Shown here one piece after another: positions 1 through 9,890 of a DNA stretch of 64,000 bases (its first letter is position 1; each line of letters begins with the position of its first letter). This DNA is from Lucinisca nassula (Eukaryota > Mollusca > Bivalvia > Lucinida > Lucinidae): NCBI GenBank assembly GCA_963580285.1, contig OY757021.1, forward strand, positions 91,933,221 to 91,997,220, read 5' to 3'. The notes beneath the pieces are model-generated. The model saw only the letters and a program-made list of their open reading frames with translations, was not told the DNA's origin and searched no databases. Both the position numbers and the translations under genes were made by a program.

Positions 1-99
1 CGCCTCTTCTCAGAAACAAGAGGACCATGATGGTCCTAATTCGCTCACCTGAGTTAAGATATGTACATGTGTGTCCCAGGGTGGGGCAATTTTTGGCCC

Positions 100-915
100 C
101 AACTCTATGACTTGAAAACTCTTGGTAGACCCCGGCGCTGGGGTATATTTAGCCCCAGGGCTATAATTTGAACAATCTTAGTAGAGGTTCACTAGGTGAA
201 GCTTCATACCACATATCAAACACCTGGGCCTTCTGATACCAAACAAGACAATTTTTTAAGGTTTTCCCTATATAAGCCTATGTAAAACCAGTGGGCCCTG
301 TGGCAGGGGCATTTTTGGCCCCACGGTTACAATTTGAATGATCTTGGTAGAGGTCCACTAGATGAAGCTTCATACCAAATATCAAAGATCTGGGCCCTAC
401 GGTTTCAGAGAAGATTTTTAAAGGATTTCCCTATACAAGCCCATGTAAAACTGGTGGGCCCCAGTGTGGGGCCATTTCTGGACCCAGGGCTATAATTTGA
501 ACAATCTTGGTAGAGGTTCACTAGATGAAGCTTCATACCAAATAATAAAGACCTGGACCCAGCAGTTTCAGAGAAGATGATGTTTAAAGGATTTTCCCTA
601 TGTAAGTCTATGTAAAACCGCTTGGTCTCTAAGCACCCCCATTTTGGTTGCAGGGCTATAATTTGAACAATCGTCATAGAGGTCCCCTAGATGAAGCTTC
701 ATACCAAATATCAAAGACCTGGGTCCTACGGTTTCAGAGAAGAAGATTTTATAAAGGATTTCCCTAGGCAAGCACTTATGTGTAAAAGTGGTGGGCCCCA
801 GTGCAAGGGCATTATTGGCCCCAGGGCTATAATTTGAACAATCTTAGTAGAGGTCCCCTAGATGAAGCTTCATACCAAATATCAAAGATCTGGGCTCAGT
901 GGTTTCAGAGAAGAA
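100..915 (+). repeat. ~165-bp tandem repeat, five units (HLE-1 class 1)
   Basis: The motif GAAGCTTCATACCAAATATC recurs at about 197, 364, 527, 692 and 866, a spacing of 161-174 bp. Each unit also has 'tataatttgaacaatcttgg' and 'ccctatataagcc'. The same unit fills 41.2-43.4 kb. No coding potential is visible. Confidence 0.9.
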
Positions 916-929
916 AATTTTAACAAGCG

Positions 930-2150
930 GTAAGGAGGAGATGTCGTTTGAAGAGTTTTCTAGTTTTAGCTCTGGCGCTCTTGTTCGCCGCGTTGAATGA
1001 TTTTAGCTATTTTGGTAGGGAGTCACCTAACTAACATTCCTGTGAAGTTTGAATCAAATTGGCCAAAGGGTTGAGGAGGAGTTCGCGTTTTGACGTATAT
1101 TTACAAAGTTTTTTTCTGTTTTTAGCTATGGCGGCCATTTTGCTCATCAGAGCGAAAAACATTTTAGCTATTTTGGTAGTGGGTCATATAAGCATCATTC
1201 CTATGAAGTTTGAATGAAATTGGTCCAAGGGAAAAGAAGGAGTAGTCGTTGGAAGAATTTTTCTATATTTAGCTCTGGGGGCCATCTTGTTAGTCAGAGC
1301 AGAATGATTTTAGCTATTTCTTTAGGGAGTCACCTACATAACATTCCTGTGAAGTTTGAATCAAATTGGCCCAAGGGTTAAGGAGGAGTTCGTGTTTGAA
1401 GCAAATTTACGATGTTTTTCTATTTTTAGGTATGGCGGCCATTTTGCTCATCAGAGCAGAACCTTTTCAGCTATTTTGGTAGATGGTCACCTAAGCAACA
1501 TTCCTATGAAGTTTGAATAAAATTGGCCCAAGGTTACAGGAGGAGTTGTCGTTTAAAGTTTTTTTTTCTATTTTTAGCTCTGGCGGCCATCTTGTTTGAT
1601 AGAGCATAACGATTTTAGCTATTTTGGTAGGGAGTCATTTGGGCAACATTCCTGTGAAGTTTTAATCAAATTGGCCCAAGGGTTAAAGAAGAGTTTGTGT
1701 TTGAAGCAAATTTACAATGTTTTTTCTATTTTTAGCTATGGCGGCCATTTTGCTCATCAGAGCAATACCGTTTTAGCTATTTTAGTAGAAGGTCACCTAA
1801 GCAACATTCCTATGAAGTTTGAATTATATTGGCCCAAGGGTACAGGAGGAGTTGTCGTTTACAGAATTTTCTATTTTTAGCTCTGGCGGCCATTTTGTTC
1901 ACCGGAGCGGGAACGTTTTAGCTATTTTGGTAGAGGGTTACCTAAGTAACATTCCTATAAAGTTTGAATGAAATTGGCCTTAAGGTACAGGAGGAGTTGT
2001 TGTTCAAAGATTTTTTTATTTTTAGCTCTGGCGGCCATCTTGTTTAGCGGAGCGGAACAATTTTAGCTATTTTTGTAGTGGGTCAGCGCAGCAATATTCC
2101 TATGAAGTTTTATTGAAATTGGCTCAAGGGTTAAGGAGGAGTTAGCATTT
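930..2150 (+). repeat. ~150-bp tandem repeat with 304-bp dimer periodicity (HLE-1 class 2)
   Basis: Units contain 'ctatttttagctctggcggccat' and 'cattcctatgaagtttgaa'. One variant (TTTGCTCATCAGAGC) recurs at 1139, 1443 and 1747, exactly 304 bp apart. A second variant (CTTGTT...) lies between them, so units alternate as dimers. Confidence 0.85.
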
Positions 2151-2198
2151 AAAGCTAATTGTTGACGCCGCACGACACACGACGGACATTGACTGATC

Positions 2199-2237
2199 AC
2201 AATAGCTCACCATGAGCACTTCATGCTCAGGTGAGCT
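2199..2237 (+). other. HLE-1a 3' terminal hairpin
   Basis: GAGCA/TGCTC arms (2214-2228) lie inside a longer AGCTCACC...AGGTGAGCT inverted repeat, and CTAA follows. This is the same terminus as at 3540-3572, with one substitution in the loop region. Confidence 0.7.
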
Positions 2238-2238
2238 A

Positions 2239-2424
2239 AAAAGCGGACTCCTGATTGACTATGTTAAAAGCAGATGTGACAAAAATAATCCCCTAATTTT
2301 GTTTTCACTATTTATCAGCAAAAATAAGGCTTCAAAAAGTTCACATTTCATGTGAATTGTCTACTCAGCAGAAAAATTACATCATCAAATTTAATGTCAA
2401 GCCTCATTTTCAATGATAAATAAG
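2239..2424. other. Unassigned spacer
   Basis: AT-rich sequence between two Helentron-like copies. I see no ORF or known repeat motif in it. Confidence 0.5.
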
Positions 2425-2609
2425 AAAATGACATCTCAAGCCCTGTCGCCCAATGAAACCAATTGGGTTTATTAGCCTCGCACCGTGGTTCCTGGACAGG
2501 CTTAGGTCCTCTAAGCGGTTTACCAGTACTAACGTGCGGGCCGGATTCAGCTCTGCGTGGAAGCATCATGCAGCCCATATATTTCTTCAAGCCCCTATGG
2601 GCGGGGGCG
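2425..2609 (-). mobile_element. SINE-G copy, 3'-truncated
   Basis: In minus orientation it starts with the SINE-G head GCCCCCGCCCATAGGGGC (at 2609) and runs through 'gcatgatgcttccacgcagagc', but it lacks the tail that includes GACGTTAAAC. A short internal deletion is present near 2470. Overlapping ORFs here are incidental. Confidence 0.85.
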
Positions 2610-3572
2610 AGCAAATTTATAATGTTTTTCTATTTTTAGCTCTGGTGGCCATATTGTTCATCGGAACAAGACCATTTTAGCTATATTGGTAGAGAGTCAT
2701 CTAAGCAACATTCCTATGAAGTTTGAATGTAATTGGGCCAAGGGTACAGGAGGAGTTGTCGTTTGAATATTTTTTCTATTTTTAGCCCTGGTGTCCATCT
2801 TGTTTATCAGAGTTGAATGATTTTAACTATTTTGGTAGGGAGTCACCTGGGCAACATTCCTGTGAAGTTTGAAGCAAATTTACAATGTTTTTCTATTTTT
2901 AGCTCTGGTGGCCATTTTGTTCATTGGAGCGGGATCATTTTAGCTAATATGGTATAGGGTCAACGACATAATATTCCTGTGAAGGGTTAAGGAGGAGTTC
3001 GCGTTTTGACGTAAATTTACAAAGTTTTTCTGTTTTTAGCTATGGCGGCCATTTTGCTCATCAGAGCAATACCGTTTTAGCTATTTTAGTAGAGGGTCAC
3101 CTAAGCAAAATTCCTATGAAGTTTGAATAAAATTGGCCAAAGGGTACAGGAGGAGTTGTCGTTTAAAGAATTTTCTATTTTTAGCTCTGGCGGCCATTTT
3201 GTTCACCGGAGCGGAAACGTTTTAGCTATTTTGGTAGAGGGTCACCTAAGCAACGTTCCTATAAAGTTTGAATGAAAGTAGCCTTAAGGTACAGGAGAAG
3301 TTGTCCTTTAAAGATTTTTCTATTTTTAGCTCTGGCGGCCATCTTGTTCAGCGGAGCAGAACAATTTTAGCTATTTTTCGTGGAGGGTCACCTCAGCAAT
3401 ATTCCTATGAAGTTTTATTGAAATTGGCTCAAGGGTTTAGGAGGAGTTAGCATTTAAAGCGAATTGTTGACGCCGCACGACACACGACGCACGATGCACG
3501 ACGCACGACGGACGACGGACATTGACCGATCACAATAGCTCACCATGAGCACTTCGTGCTCAGGTGAGCTAA
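2610..3572 (+). mobile_element. Helentron-like element HLE-1b, 5'-truncated
   Basis: It is built from class 2 units ('gctctggcggccat', 'cattcctatgaag'), then an ACGCACGACGGACG microsatellite (about 3470-3525), then the 3' hairpin and CAGGTGAGCTAA. The AACAAGAGG start and the class 1 repeats are missing. The left edge abuts a SINE-G head. Confidence 0.65.
3532..3572 (+). other. HLE-1b 3' terminal hairpin with TTC loop
   Basis: GAGCAC (3547-3552), loop TTC (3553-3555) and GTGCTC (3556-3561) form a perfect 6-bp stem, followed by AGGTGAGCTAA. The outer AGCTCACC/GGTGAGCT arms extend the inverted repeat. Confidence 0.75.
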
Positions 3573-3580
3573 TAAAAACA

Positions 3581-3675
3581 AAAGGTTTTACCCCTGTAAA
3601 CCCCAGTTTTACTATATAAAAGTGAGGTTAAAGGGGGTCAAAATTATATAGGCGTGTTTTCGTGCTGAGTACAGT
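3581..3675 (+). mobile_element. PAL-A right-half fragment
   Basis: It carries the PAL-A right half: 'ttacccctgtaaaccccag', 'actatataaaagtg' and the end 'tataggcgtgttttcgtg'. The palindrome and left half are absent. Confidence 0.8.
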
Positions 3676-4020
3676 CATCAGCAATATGGCAGGCTGTTGA
3701 ACTTACGTTGTCTGGTATGTCATTAATGAAAATTAAGAATAATATCGGCCCCAAAACAGAGCCCTGGGGAACGCCAGACAACACAGTACCTTATCGAAGG
3801 CCTTGGCAAAACCCATAATGATGAGGTTTGTCTCCTTTTGACCCCTGTTATGGACTCTGTCTAGAATTTTCTGCGGGTCATGAATGAACTGGATCAGATG
3901 AGTCCCATACGATCTACCACTACGAAAACCATGCTGAGATTCAACTAAAGTCGTGTGGTTAGATGTTGCATGACCTTGCTCATGAGAATGTGCTCCAGAG
4001 ACTTACAACACGTACAAGTC
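3676..4020 (-). pseudogene. Non-LTR retrotransposon reverse transcriptase fragment
   Basis: Minus-strand translation gives classic LINE RT blocks. From about 3960 to 3790 it reads LVESQHGFRSGRS... then [12 protein letters not shown] (motif A). From 3775 leftward it reads [22 protein letters not shown] and IADDC (motif C, ADD). The stretch between FDKV and GVPQGS is deleted, and a frameshift precedes the QHGFR block. This is a dead, internally deleted Jockey/CR1-type RT relic. It abuts a PAL-A right end. Confidence 0.88.
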
Positions 4021-4059
4021 AGGAGGACTGGCCTATAATAAGCAGGGTCATACTTTTCC

Positions 4060-4283
4060 ATTAGGTATTCCCCTCGATGTGATTATTGGGTCCTCATAGC
4101 TATTCCTGTCGATGCGATTGGTGGACTGCGAAAGCTTTTTTTCTTTCGATGTGATTATTGGACCGAGATAGCTGTTCCTCTCGATATGATAAGTGGACCA
4201 TAATAGCTTTACGTCTTGGTGTATTTGATGGTTGTGAAAGATATTCCTCTTGATGTGGTTGGCATGTCTAGACAGCTACTCCT
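4060..4283. repeat. 35-bp minisatellite, left part
   Basis: About six imperfect ~35-bp units of the type 'tattcctctcgatgtgattggtggaccgagatagc'-like sequence. The array resumes at 6965 after the LINE insertion. Confidence 0.8.
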
Positions 4284-4291
4284 TTTGTCTA

Positions 4292-4597
4292 CAAGTTTTT
4301 ATTAAATCTTGATGTTTCTAAGTCTACCGGGTTAGACGGTATTGGCACAAGGTTGTTGAAACTTTCTTCACCTGTTATCACAAAAAGTATCACTTTCATA
4401 GCACAGTCATGTATTTCTAATGGACATTTCCCCAATAGTTGGAAACAAGCCAAGGTTAATCCACTTCATAAAGGTGGGGCTAAGGACGAATTAAACAACT
4501 TTCGCCCCATATCAATTTTACCCACATTGTCAAAGCTGCTTGAGAAATTTATTCAAAAGAACTTAAGGGCATATGCTACGAAATACTTCCTACATTG
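4292..4597 (+). pseudogene. LINE reverse transcriptase, N-terminal part
   Basis: The reading frame starts LLNLDVSKSTGLDGIGTRLLK and continues to WKQAKVNPLHKGG and NNFRPISILPTLSKLLEKFI. These are the typical RT0-RT2 blocks of CR1/Jockey-group LINEs. The frame stops after KYFLH at 4597. There is no endonuclease domain, so the 5' part was lost, probably by incomplete reverse transcription. Confidence 0.9.
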
Positions 4598-4599
4598 AA

Positions 4600-5459
4600 A
4601 ACTGTTTAAGAGTCAGTATATGTTCAGTATCATATACTGGCTCACCACATCTGAAATAAAAGCCATATGTCACCGTGCTGAATCTTAAGTAAACTGAACA
4701 AGAAGGAAACCACCCCAAACTGTTTTCCCAGAAATATCGGAGAACTACCATGTTATTAAAGAGCAAGTCAAAAATGACTTTTGCCTATTTTTTAAGCATT
4801 TATTTCAGTCAGAATGATATATTAAAAGATACTGCTGCCTAAATTTAGCCAATTTTTCAAGCTCAGAAAATTTATTTGCAAAACAAATTTTGTCACCACC
4901 CAAAATATCTTTAAAATTATTCATTATCTGCATTATTTTGGACCATACAGAAAAATGCTACATTGAAAATTTCATAAAACAAGGTTTTTTCTCTAGAGGA
5001 TGTTATCAGAGAAAAGAAAATTAAAAGAAAACTAGGGGTCACCGTGCTAATTTCTGTTTTATTAACCAAACCGTCCCCTACCCCCAGATGAAATACATGG
5101 TAAAAATACATATAAATTCTATGAAAAGATGGTGAATCATTGACAGACAACTTGGAGTTAACTTGTTAATAGTAGCTGGCCATAATATGCATTACAGCAA
5201 ATCGTTAAAGTAAGTCTGTAACCATTTAGGTTCATCTGATCATGGGTAAATGCCGAAAAAATTAAAATTTCCAAAAGTTGCAATGTTACTGTTTTCGTGA
5301 AGTTTATAGCCAAGCTGAACATGTTAAATAATGAAATGAACCCAAAACAATATCTGTTCCGTAAATTTCAACCATTTCCTTACCCAAGAACGGTAAAATG
5401 TTGGCTCTGGCATATCTTTCATTTTTGATGATCATACAAAAACTGCGAATTCGTAGCAT
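4600..5459. other. ~860-bp block interrupting the LINE ORF
   Basis: AT-rich sequence without RT similarity lies between the FRPIS part and the QSGFR part of the same RT. I see no terminal repeats or clear target duplication, so it could be an insertion or a rearrangement. ORFs on either strand here resemble nothing I recognise. Confidence 0.55.
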
Positions 5460-6667
5460 TTGTCTTTAATGGAGTATTTAAATAAATTTGACGTTTTACA
5501 TCAAACTCAGAGTGGTTTCCGCTCTGACCACTCCACAGACACAGCATTAACGTTGATGACTGAACGCTGGCTTAAAGCATTAAATGATGGTAATATAGTT
5601 GGCACCATAATGGTTGATTTTAGGAAAGCCTTTGACCTTGTCGATCATTCATTACTGCTAAATAAGCTAAGTCTCTATAAATGTAACGAGCAATTTATTA
5701 AGTCCATGGAGTCCTATCTTTATCATCGAACTCAGGTTGTATCTATTGATGGTAAATTATCCAGTATATCTGATGTTAAATGTGGAGTGCCTCAGGGATC
5801 TGTATTGGGACCTTTGTTATTTTTAATTTTTATCAATGACTTACCATTGGTGTTATCTGATGAAGTTCATTCGATTGATTTATATACAGATGATACAACG
5901 ATTTATGACATGCACCCTGATTTAAAAACACTACACTCTAATTTGCAACATTCTCTTCTTAAACTGCATATATGGTGTAAACAAAATGGCATGCTCCTTA
6001 ACGCTGAAAAAACAAAAATCATGTTAATTACTACGAAACAGAAGCGTATAATGCTCCATGAAGATAATTTCACTTTAGCATATAATGGCATCAATTTGGA
6101 ATTGATAACAGGTGATAAGATACTTGGTGTAAATATTGATCAAAATTTGCAGTGGACTAACCATTTTCAATATGTTTGTAAAAAGGTTTCTTCATATATT
6201 TGGCTTCTATCAAAAATAAAATCGTATTTAAGTATCGAACATAGGTTGATGTTCTATAATGCTTACATCCAGCCGCATTTTAATTATTGTAATATTGTTT
6301 GGGGAAATTCTTCTAATTATAATGTTTCGCAAATAACAAAACTTCAAAGACGAGTTTGTAAAAATATTCTAGGTAATGAATATTCGGATCTTGAAAGTGC
6401 AAGGAAGCGATTAAATATTTTATCCTTCGAAGTGCATTTGTCAACAAATCAAAAATAATGTATAAAGTGATGAACAGTATGGTTCCACAATATATTAAAG
6501 AACTTTTTCAGTTACGAGCAGATACTTTACCCAACACATCATTACGATCTATTTCGAATCAGAATTTTGCTATCCCCAAACCAAATATGAGTTTATTTAA
6601 AAACAGTTTATCTTACTCTGGACCGGTCATATGGAATACAATACCAGCGAAAATAAAGATTCGTTAA
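5460..6667 (+). pseudogene. LINE reverse transcriptase, C-terminal part, one frameshift
   Basis: The first open frame (5460-6458) contains EYLNKFDVLHQTQSGFRSDHS, MVDFRKAFDLVDH (motif A), [22 protein letters not shown] (motif B), DLYTDDTTIY (motif C, YTDD rather than the usual FADD/YADD), then WCKQNGMLLNAEKTK and KILGVNIDQNLQW. The thumb-like C-terminus IQPHFNYCNIVWGN follows. The frame ends in STNQK, and a shift at about 6455 leads into MYKVMNSMVPQYIKEL...FKNSLSYSGPVIWNTIP, the usual CR1/L2 C-terminus (to 6667). Both aspartates of motif C are kept. Enzymatic function is doubtful because of truncation, interruption and frameshift. Confidence 0.92.
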
Positions 6668-6964
6668 CAGTTAATACTTTTACTAAACATGTAGTAGAAT
6701 GGATTACGAAGGAGTAATTCTTTTCTTTGTGTTTATCAAGCATTTATACCTCCACCCCAGTCCTGCATAGTAAATATAATTTTCATATTTATATAATGTT
6801 TTTGTAAATATTCTTCACCATATTTTTCCTTGATCGTCTTTTCATTATGTTTGTATATATTGTTACACATGTAAATATTGTTGTGAAAGAGGGCCCCATG
6901 GAAGACTGGTTTAAACCAAATGGGTCACCCTCTTAAAATAAAGAATTTACTTACTTTTACTTAC

Positions 6965-7300
6965 TGCTATTCCTCGCGATGTGATTTGTGAACCAAGATA
7001 GCTTTACCTCTTGATGTATTTGATGGTTGCCATAGCTATTGTTCTCGATTTGATGTGTGGACCGAGACAGCTGTTCCTCTCGATGTAAATAGTGGACAAC
7101 GATAGCTCTACCTCTTGATGTATTTGAAGGTTGTGAGAACTTCTCCTCTCAATATGATTGGTGGATAGTGATAGCTTTTCTCCTCCATTTGATTGGTTGG
7201 CCGAGAAAGCTATTCCTCTTGATGTTGTCGGCATGTCTTGACAGCTATTCCTGTCGACATGAATCGTGGGCCATGATGGCTTTACCTCTTGGTGTATTCA
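6965..7300. repeat. 35-bp minisatellite, right part
   Basis: About ten units of 33-36 bp ('tattcctcgcgatgtgatttgtgaaccaagatagc' type), with a 'tttacctcttgatgtatttgatggttg' variant interspersed. It continues the array at 4060-4283. The ORFs over it are repeat translation. Confidence 0.85.
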
Positions 7301-7370
7301 TACAATACAATTCTTATGTTCAGCTCAGCAGCGTTTATGCTTATATCTAATATTAACAATGATGTTTTTT

Positions 7371-7523
7371 GTTTAACGGCCTTTTCAAGATTATTTCACT
7401 CATATCGAGCCGATCGTTAATCAGAGGTGGGCGAAAACCGGAGTACCCTGAGAAAAAACACATGACCCTCCGTTTTAGGACTTGGTGTCTCATATCTGAC
7501 CCGAGCCAGGCTTGAACCCACAG
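7371..7523 (-). mobile_element. tRNA-derived SINE-T1, head-truncated
   Basis: In minus orientation: a B-box-like GGGTTCAAGCC, then 'gtgttttttctcagggtactccgg', 'gattaacgatcgg' and the tail 'ccttgaaaaggccgttaaac'. The A-box half of the tRNA head is missing. Confidence 0.8.
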
Positions 7524-8812
7524 ATGTAAACAGTGATGATCATTCATTGTTTTATATATGAATGCATGAAAATACCATTCAGCATGAAAACTTCCTCATA
7601 TTTTGGAATTTCAAAAACTGAACACAATAAGCAATTACTGTTCCACTGATATAAAGATGAACGACAAATATTCGTCATTATAATCAAGATTATCGCACTG
7701 GGTGCATGTGATAATCTGATTTATTTTGGGGCTGACCGTGAATCTTGTTGCTTCCCTTCATGGTCACAAACCTTGTGGGCGTTTAATCCTAATAATTCGA
7801 GTATTTCAATCAAAGCAAGTTTACTTCCGTGGCTTACATTGCAATGCTTGCACTGGCAGGTATATTCAGGCGTCAAGCGTTTGGACGATTGATCGTTGAG
7901 CAGGTCTATCGGACGCATGAGCCTCTCCCAGAGGATTCATATTTCGCAGAAAATATCTGCGCATAGTATCTACGCATATTCCTTTTCCGTTTCATTTTTG
8001 TTGAAGACAGCTATTTTTTTTTTTTCAGAGAAATTTTCGAAATACCTCAGCCATCGGAAAGCATCAGCAGCCAAAGTCATGCCGGGTGATCGTAGAAAAT
8101 GTGACACTTGTCCTAAACGGGGCGGAGGTGTAACGACAAGGGGTAAAAGGTCAAGGACTAAGGATGTTTAGCTGAATAAGCGGGACAAGCGAGTGATGGA
8201 GGTACCGATTCTTCTGGACCTTTAACGTCTACCGCCTCGCAGGGTAAGAATAAAACACCAGAACCCACACAATGCGCACTTTCATTGGCCGACTCTATAG
8301 TTTTCGAAGTTTCTTCCTACTGATACCGCGATCGGTCTTATTAGACCATTTCTCGCTGGTGTACATTACAGATATTCAACAGTACTGTTGTAAATACGCT
8401 AGGAATCTTCACCTGTATAGTGGATGGTACTACCTGTAAAGGGGTGAGGGGGTTGGGGGGGGGTCTCCGTAGGACAGTGCACTTTGTGTCTTTCGGAGTG
8501 TCGGGACCTCTAGCATCATACCTACTTAGCTACCAGGCTCCACAGCAGCATACCCCTTCAAATCTCGACATAAAGTTCCCTCCAGCTGATGGTGAGCTAC
8601 CATCCCAATATAATAACCTGCTCTCCACCATGGGGATCATTATAGTTGACCACAAGGGGGTCGCTAAACTGTTAAGCTCAACATAAATAAAGCAACTGGG
8701 TGTGAATGCAAGGATGCTTAAAGAATGTAGTACTTAAATTTTTCCTTTTGAATGAATCGCGGGCTCAAGCTGCTGTTCTAGATGACAGGTGACAAATAAA
8801 TGTTACTCTGGT
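7524..8812. other. Unassigned low-copy interval
   Basis: No repeat family recognised. Short ORFs exist: minus 7721-7918, with a Cys-rich CQCKHC stretch; plus 7896-8171, ending MPGDRRKCDTCPKRGGG...; plus 8420-8686. None matches a family I know, and each is short enough to occur by chance. A poly-T tract lies at about 8013-8026. Confidence 0.4.
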
Positions 8813-8825
8813 CAATAAGGAAGGT

Positions 8826-9051
8826 ACGGGCCTCCGTGGCCTAGTGGTTAAGAGCGCTGACTCTAGATCATTAGGTCTCTCACCGCTGTGGTTCGAGCCT
8901 CGCTCGGGTCATATGTGAGACGCCAAGGTCTGCAACGGAAGGTCAGGTGGTTTTATTCCGGGTACTCCGGTTTACACCCACCTGTGATTAACGATCGGCT
9001 CGATATGAGTGAAATAATCTTGAAAGGGCTGTAAAACCAAAACCCAAAACC
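8826..9051 (+). mobile_element. tRNA-derived SINE-T1, full length
   Basis: The head has a pol III A-box-like TGGCCTAGTGGTTAAGAGCG and a B-box-like GGTTCGAGCCT. The body has 'ggtactccggtttacaccc' and 'gattaacgatcggctcgatatg', and the tail is 'gggctgtaaaaccaaaaccc'. A perfect 13-bp duplication CAATAAGGAAGGT flanks it (8813-8825 and 9052-9064), which indicates LINE-mediated integration. Confidence 0.95.
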
Positions 9052-9244
9052 CAATAAGGAAGGTGGAAAATATGATGCTGCAATTTAAATACAAAAGTCG
9101 CTAACACATATGTTGCAAAATCCTGGAGCACATATTAGTAAGCAACATATGCAAGCATCTAGCCTTTGAAAACATTCTTGCTAAGGTGTGTCTTTCTTCG
9201 AATACTGCCTTCTCCCCAATGTTTCCCAATGTTTGTTTCTGTGA

Positions 9245-9343
9245 CCGGTCTTTTTCTTAGTATTCATTAATGATCTCCCTGATAACATCCGGTCATCTGT
9301 CCATTGTTTTGCTGATGAGTGTGTCCTTTATAGGAATATAGAG
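9245..9343 (+). pseudogene. LINE reverse transcriptase motif C scrap
   Basis: Translation gives PVFFLVFINDLPDNIRSSVHCFADECVLYRNIE. FADE replaces FADD, so the second catalytic Asp is changed to Glu. Recognisable similarity ends within about 15 residues on either side. Confidence 0.75.
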
Positions 9344-9394
9344 AACTTAAGAAAAGTAGAAGTAAAACAAAGATCAGGAATTGATACAATTATC

Positions 9395-9890
9395 TTACTC
9401 CACCCATAAAAGACACCAAAGGGAAAGAAATACAAATATTAAGCGACCAGACCATAATGGAAACCTAAACAAAGGAAGGCCATAAGGACAGTTACTTTCC
9501 CACAAAATGGTCATATGGCCATCCAAAATTAAAAGACACAAGTGATACACACAGTAAGTAACAAACAACAACATAAATATATCGCCACAGAAGAGCCGCC
9601 TTGGAACGGTCAGTGGAAGATTTCCACTGGGGGGCTTAAATCGATTTTACGTGGCCACAATCCTCGCCCTTACTTCCGTCGCGATTTAGACAAATAATTT
9701 GTTCAGTCCGCATGAAGGCCTCCTAACTCATCAGTGCAACATCTCCGTGAACACAAAAATCAAAGAACCACAGAGGTGAGACAACGGTGAGGACTCGACA
9801 GCAAGAAACTACTGAAATGCTGGAGCAAAAGAAAACCATCAGTTAGACTCCGATGAGCCCGACCAGAGACAGAGCATCAGGCACCAACCA
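9395..9890 (-). mobile_element. 3' untranslated part of the YLDD retroelement
   Basis: This lies downstream (minus sense) of the RT pseudogene at 9890-11060. It shares 'gacaccaaagggaaagaaa' and 'ggacagttactttcccacaaaatgg' with 14651-14790 and with 19722-19885/20170-20318. Those copies have no RT, which suggests truncated or solo 3' parts of one element family. Confidence 0.6.

Larger units (their letters stand above)
16..2238 (+). mobile_element. Helentron-like non-autonomous element HLE-1a
   Basis: The left end reads AACAAGAGGACCATGATGGTCC, a short hairpin (GGACC/GGTCC), followed by CGCTCACCTGAG. The right end has an ACGACGGAC-rich stretch, a hairpin (2214-2228) and CAGGTGAGCTAA, so CTCACCTGAG on the left is mirrored by CTCAGGTGAG on the right. 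The interior is only tandem repeats and has no ORF. This layout (short start motif, central tandem repeats, microsatellite, 3' hairpin, subterminal inverted motif) fits non-autonomous Helentron/HINE-type elements. The class is inferred from structure; no Rep/helicase is present. Confidence 0.6.
4284..6964 (+). mobile_element. 5'-truncated non-LTR retrotransposon (CR1/L2/Jockey group)
   Basis: The element runs from a truncated RT start to a 3' UTR with AATAAA near 6938 and a TTACTTACTTTTACTTAC tail. It interrupts the 35-bp minisatellite. A GCTAYTCCT motif (4275-4283 and 6966-6974, one mismatch) on both sides may be the target duplication. An ~860 bp block (4600-5459) separates the two RT parts. 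Confidence 0.85.

Noticed and set aside
7896..8171. Zinc-binding protein (CDTCPKRGGG)
   Set aside because: Only one CxxC pair in a basic, short ORF with no upstream coding support.
9310..9330. Second hammerhead (CTGATGAG)
   Set aside because: No GAAA and no stem pairing follow; the words encode the RT FADE box.
9718..9745. Minus-strand hammerhead (CACTGATGAG)
   Set aside because: No CGAAA at the right distance and no stem II. It could be a ruined one but cannot be supported.
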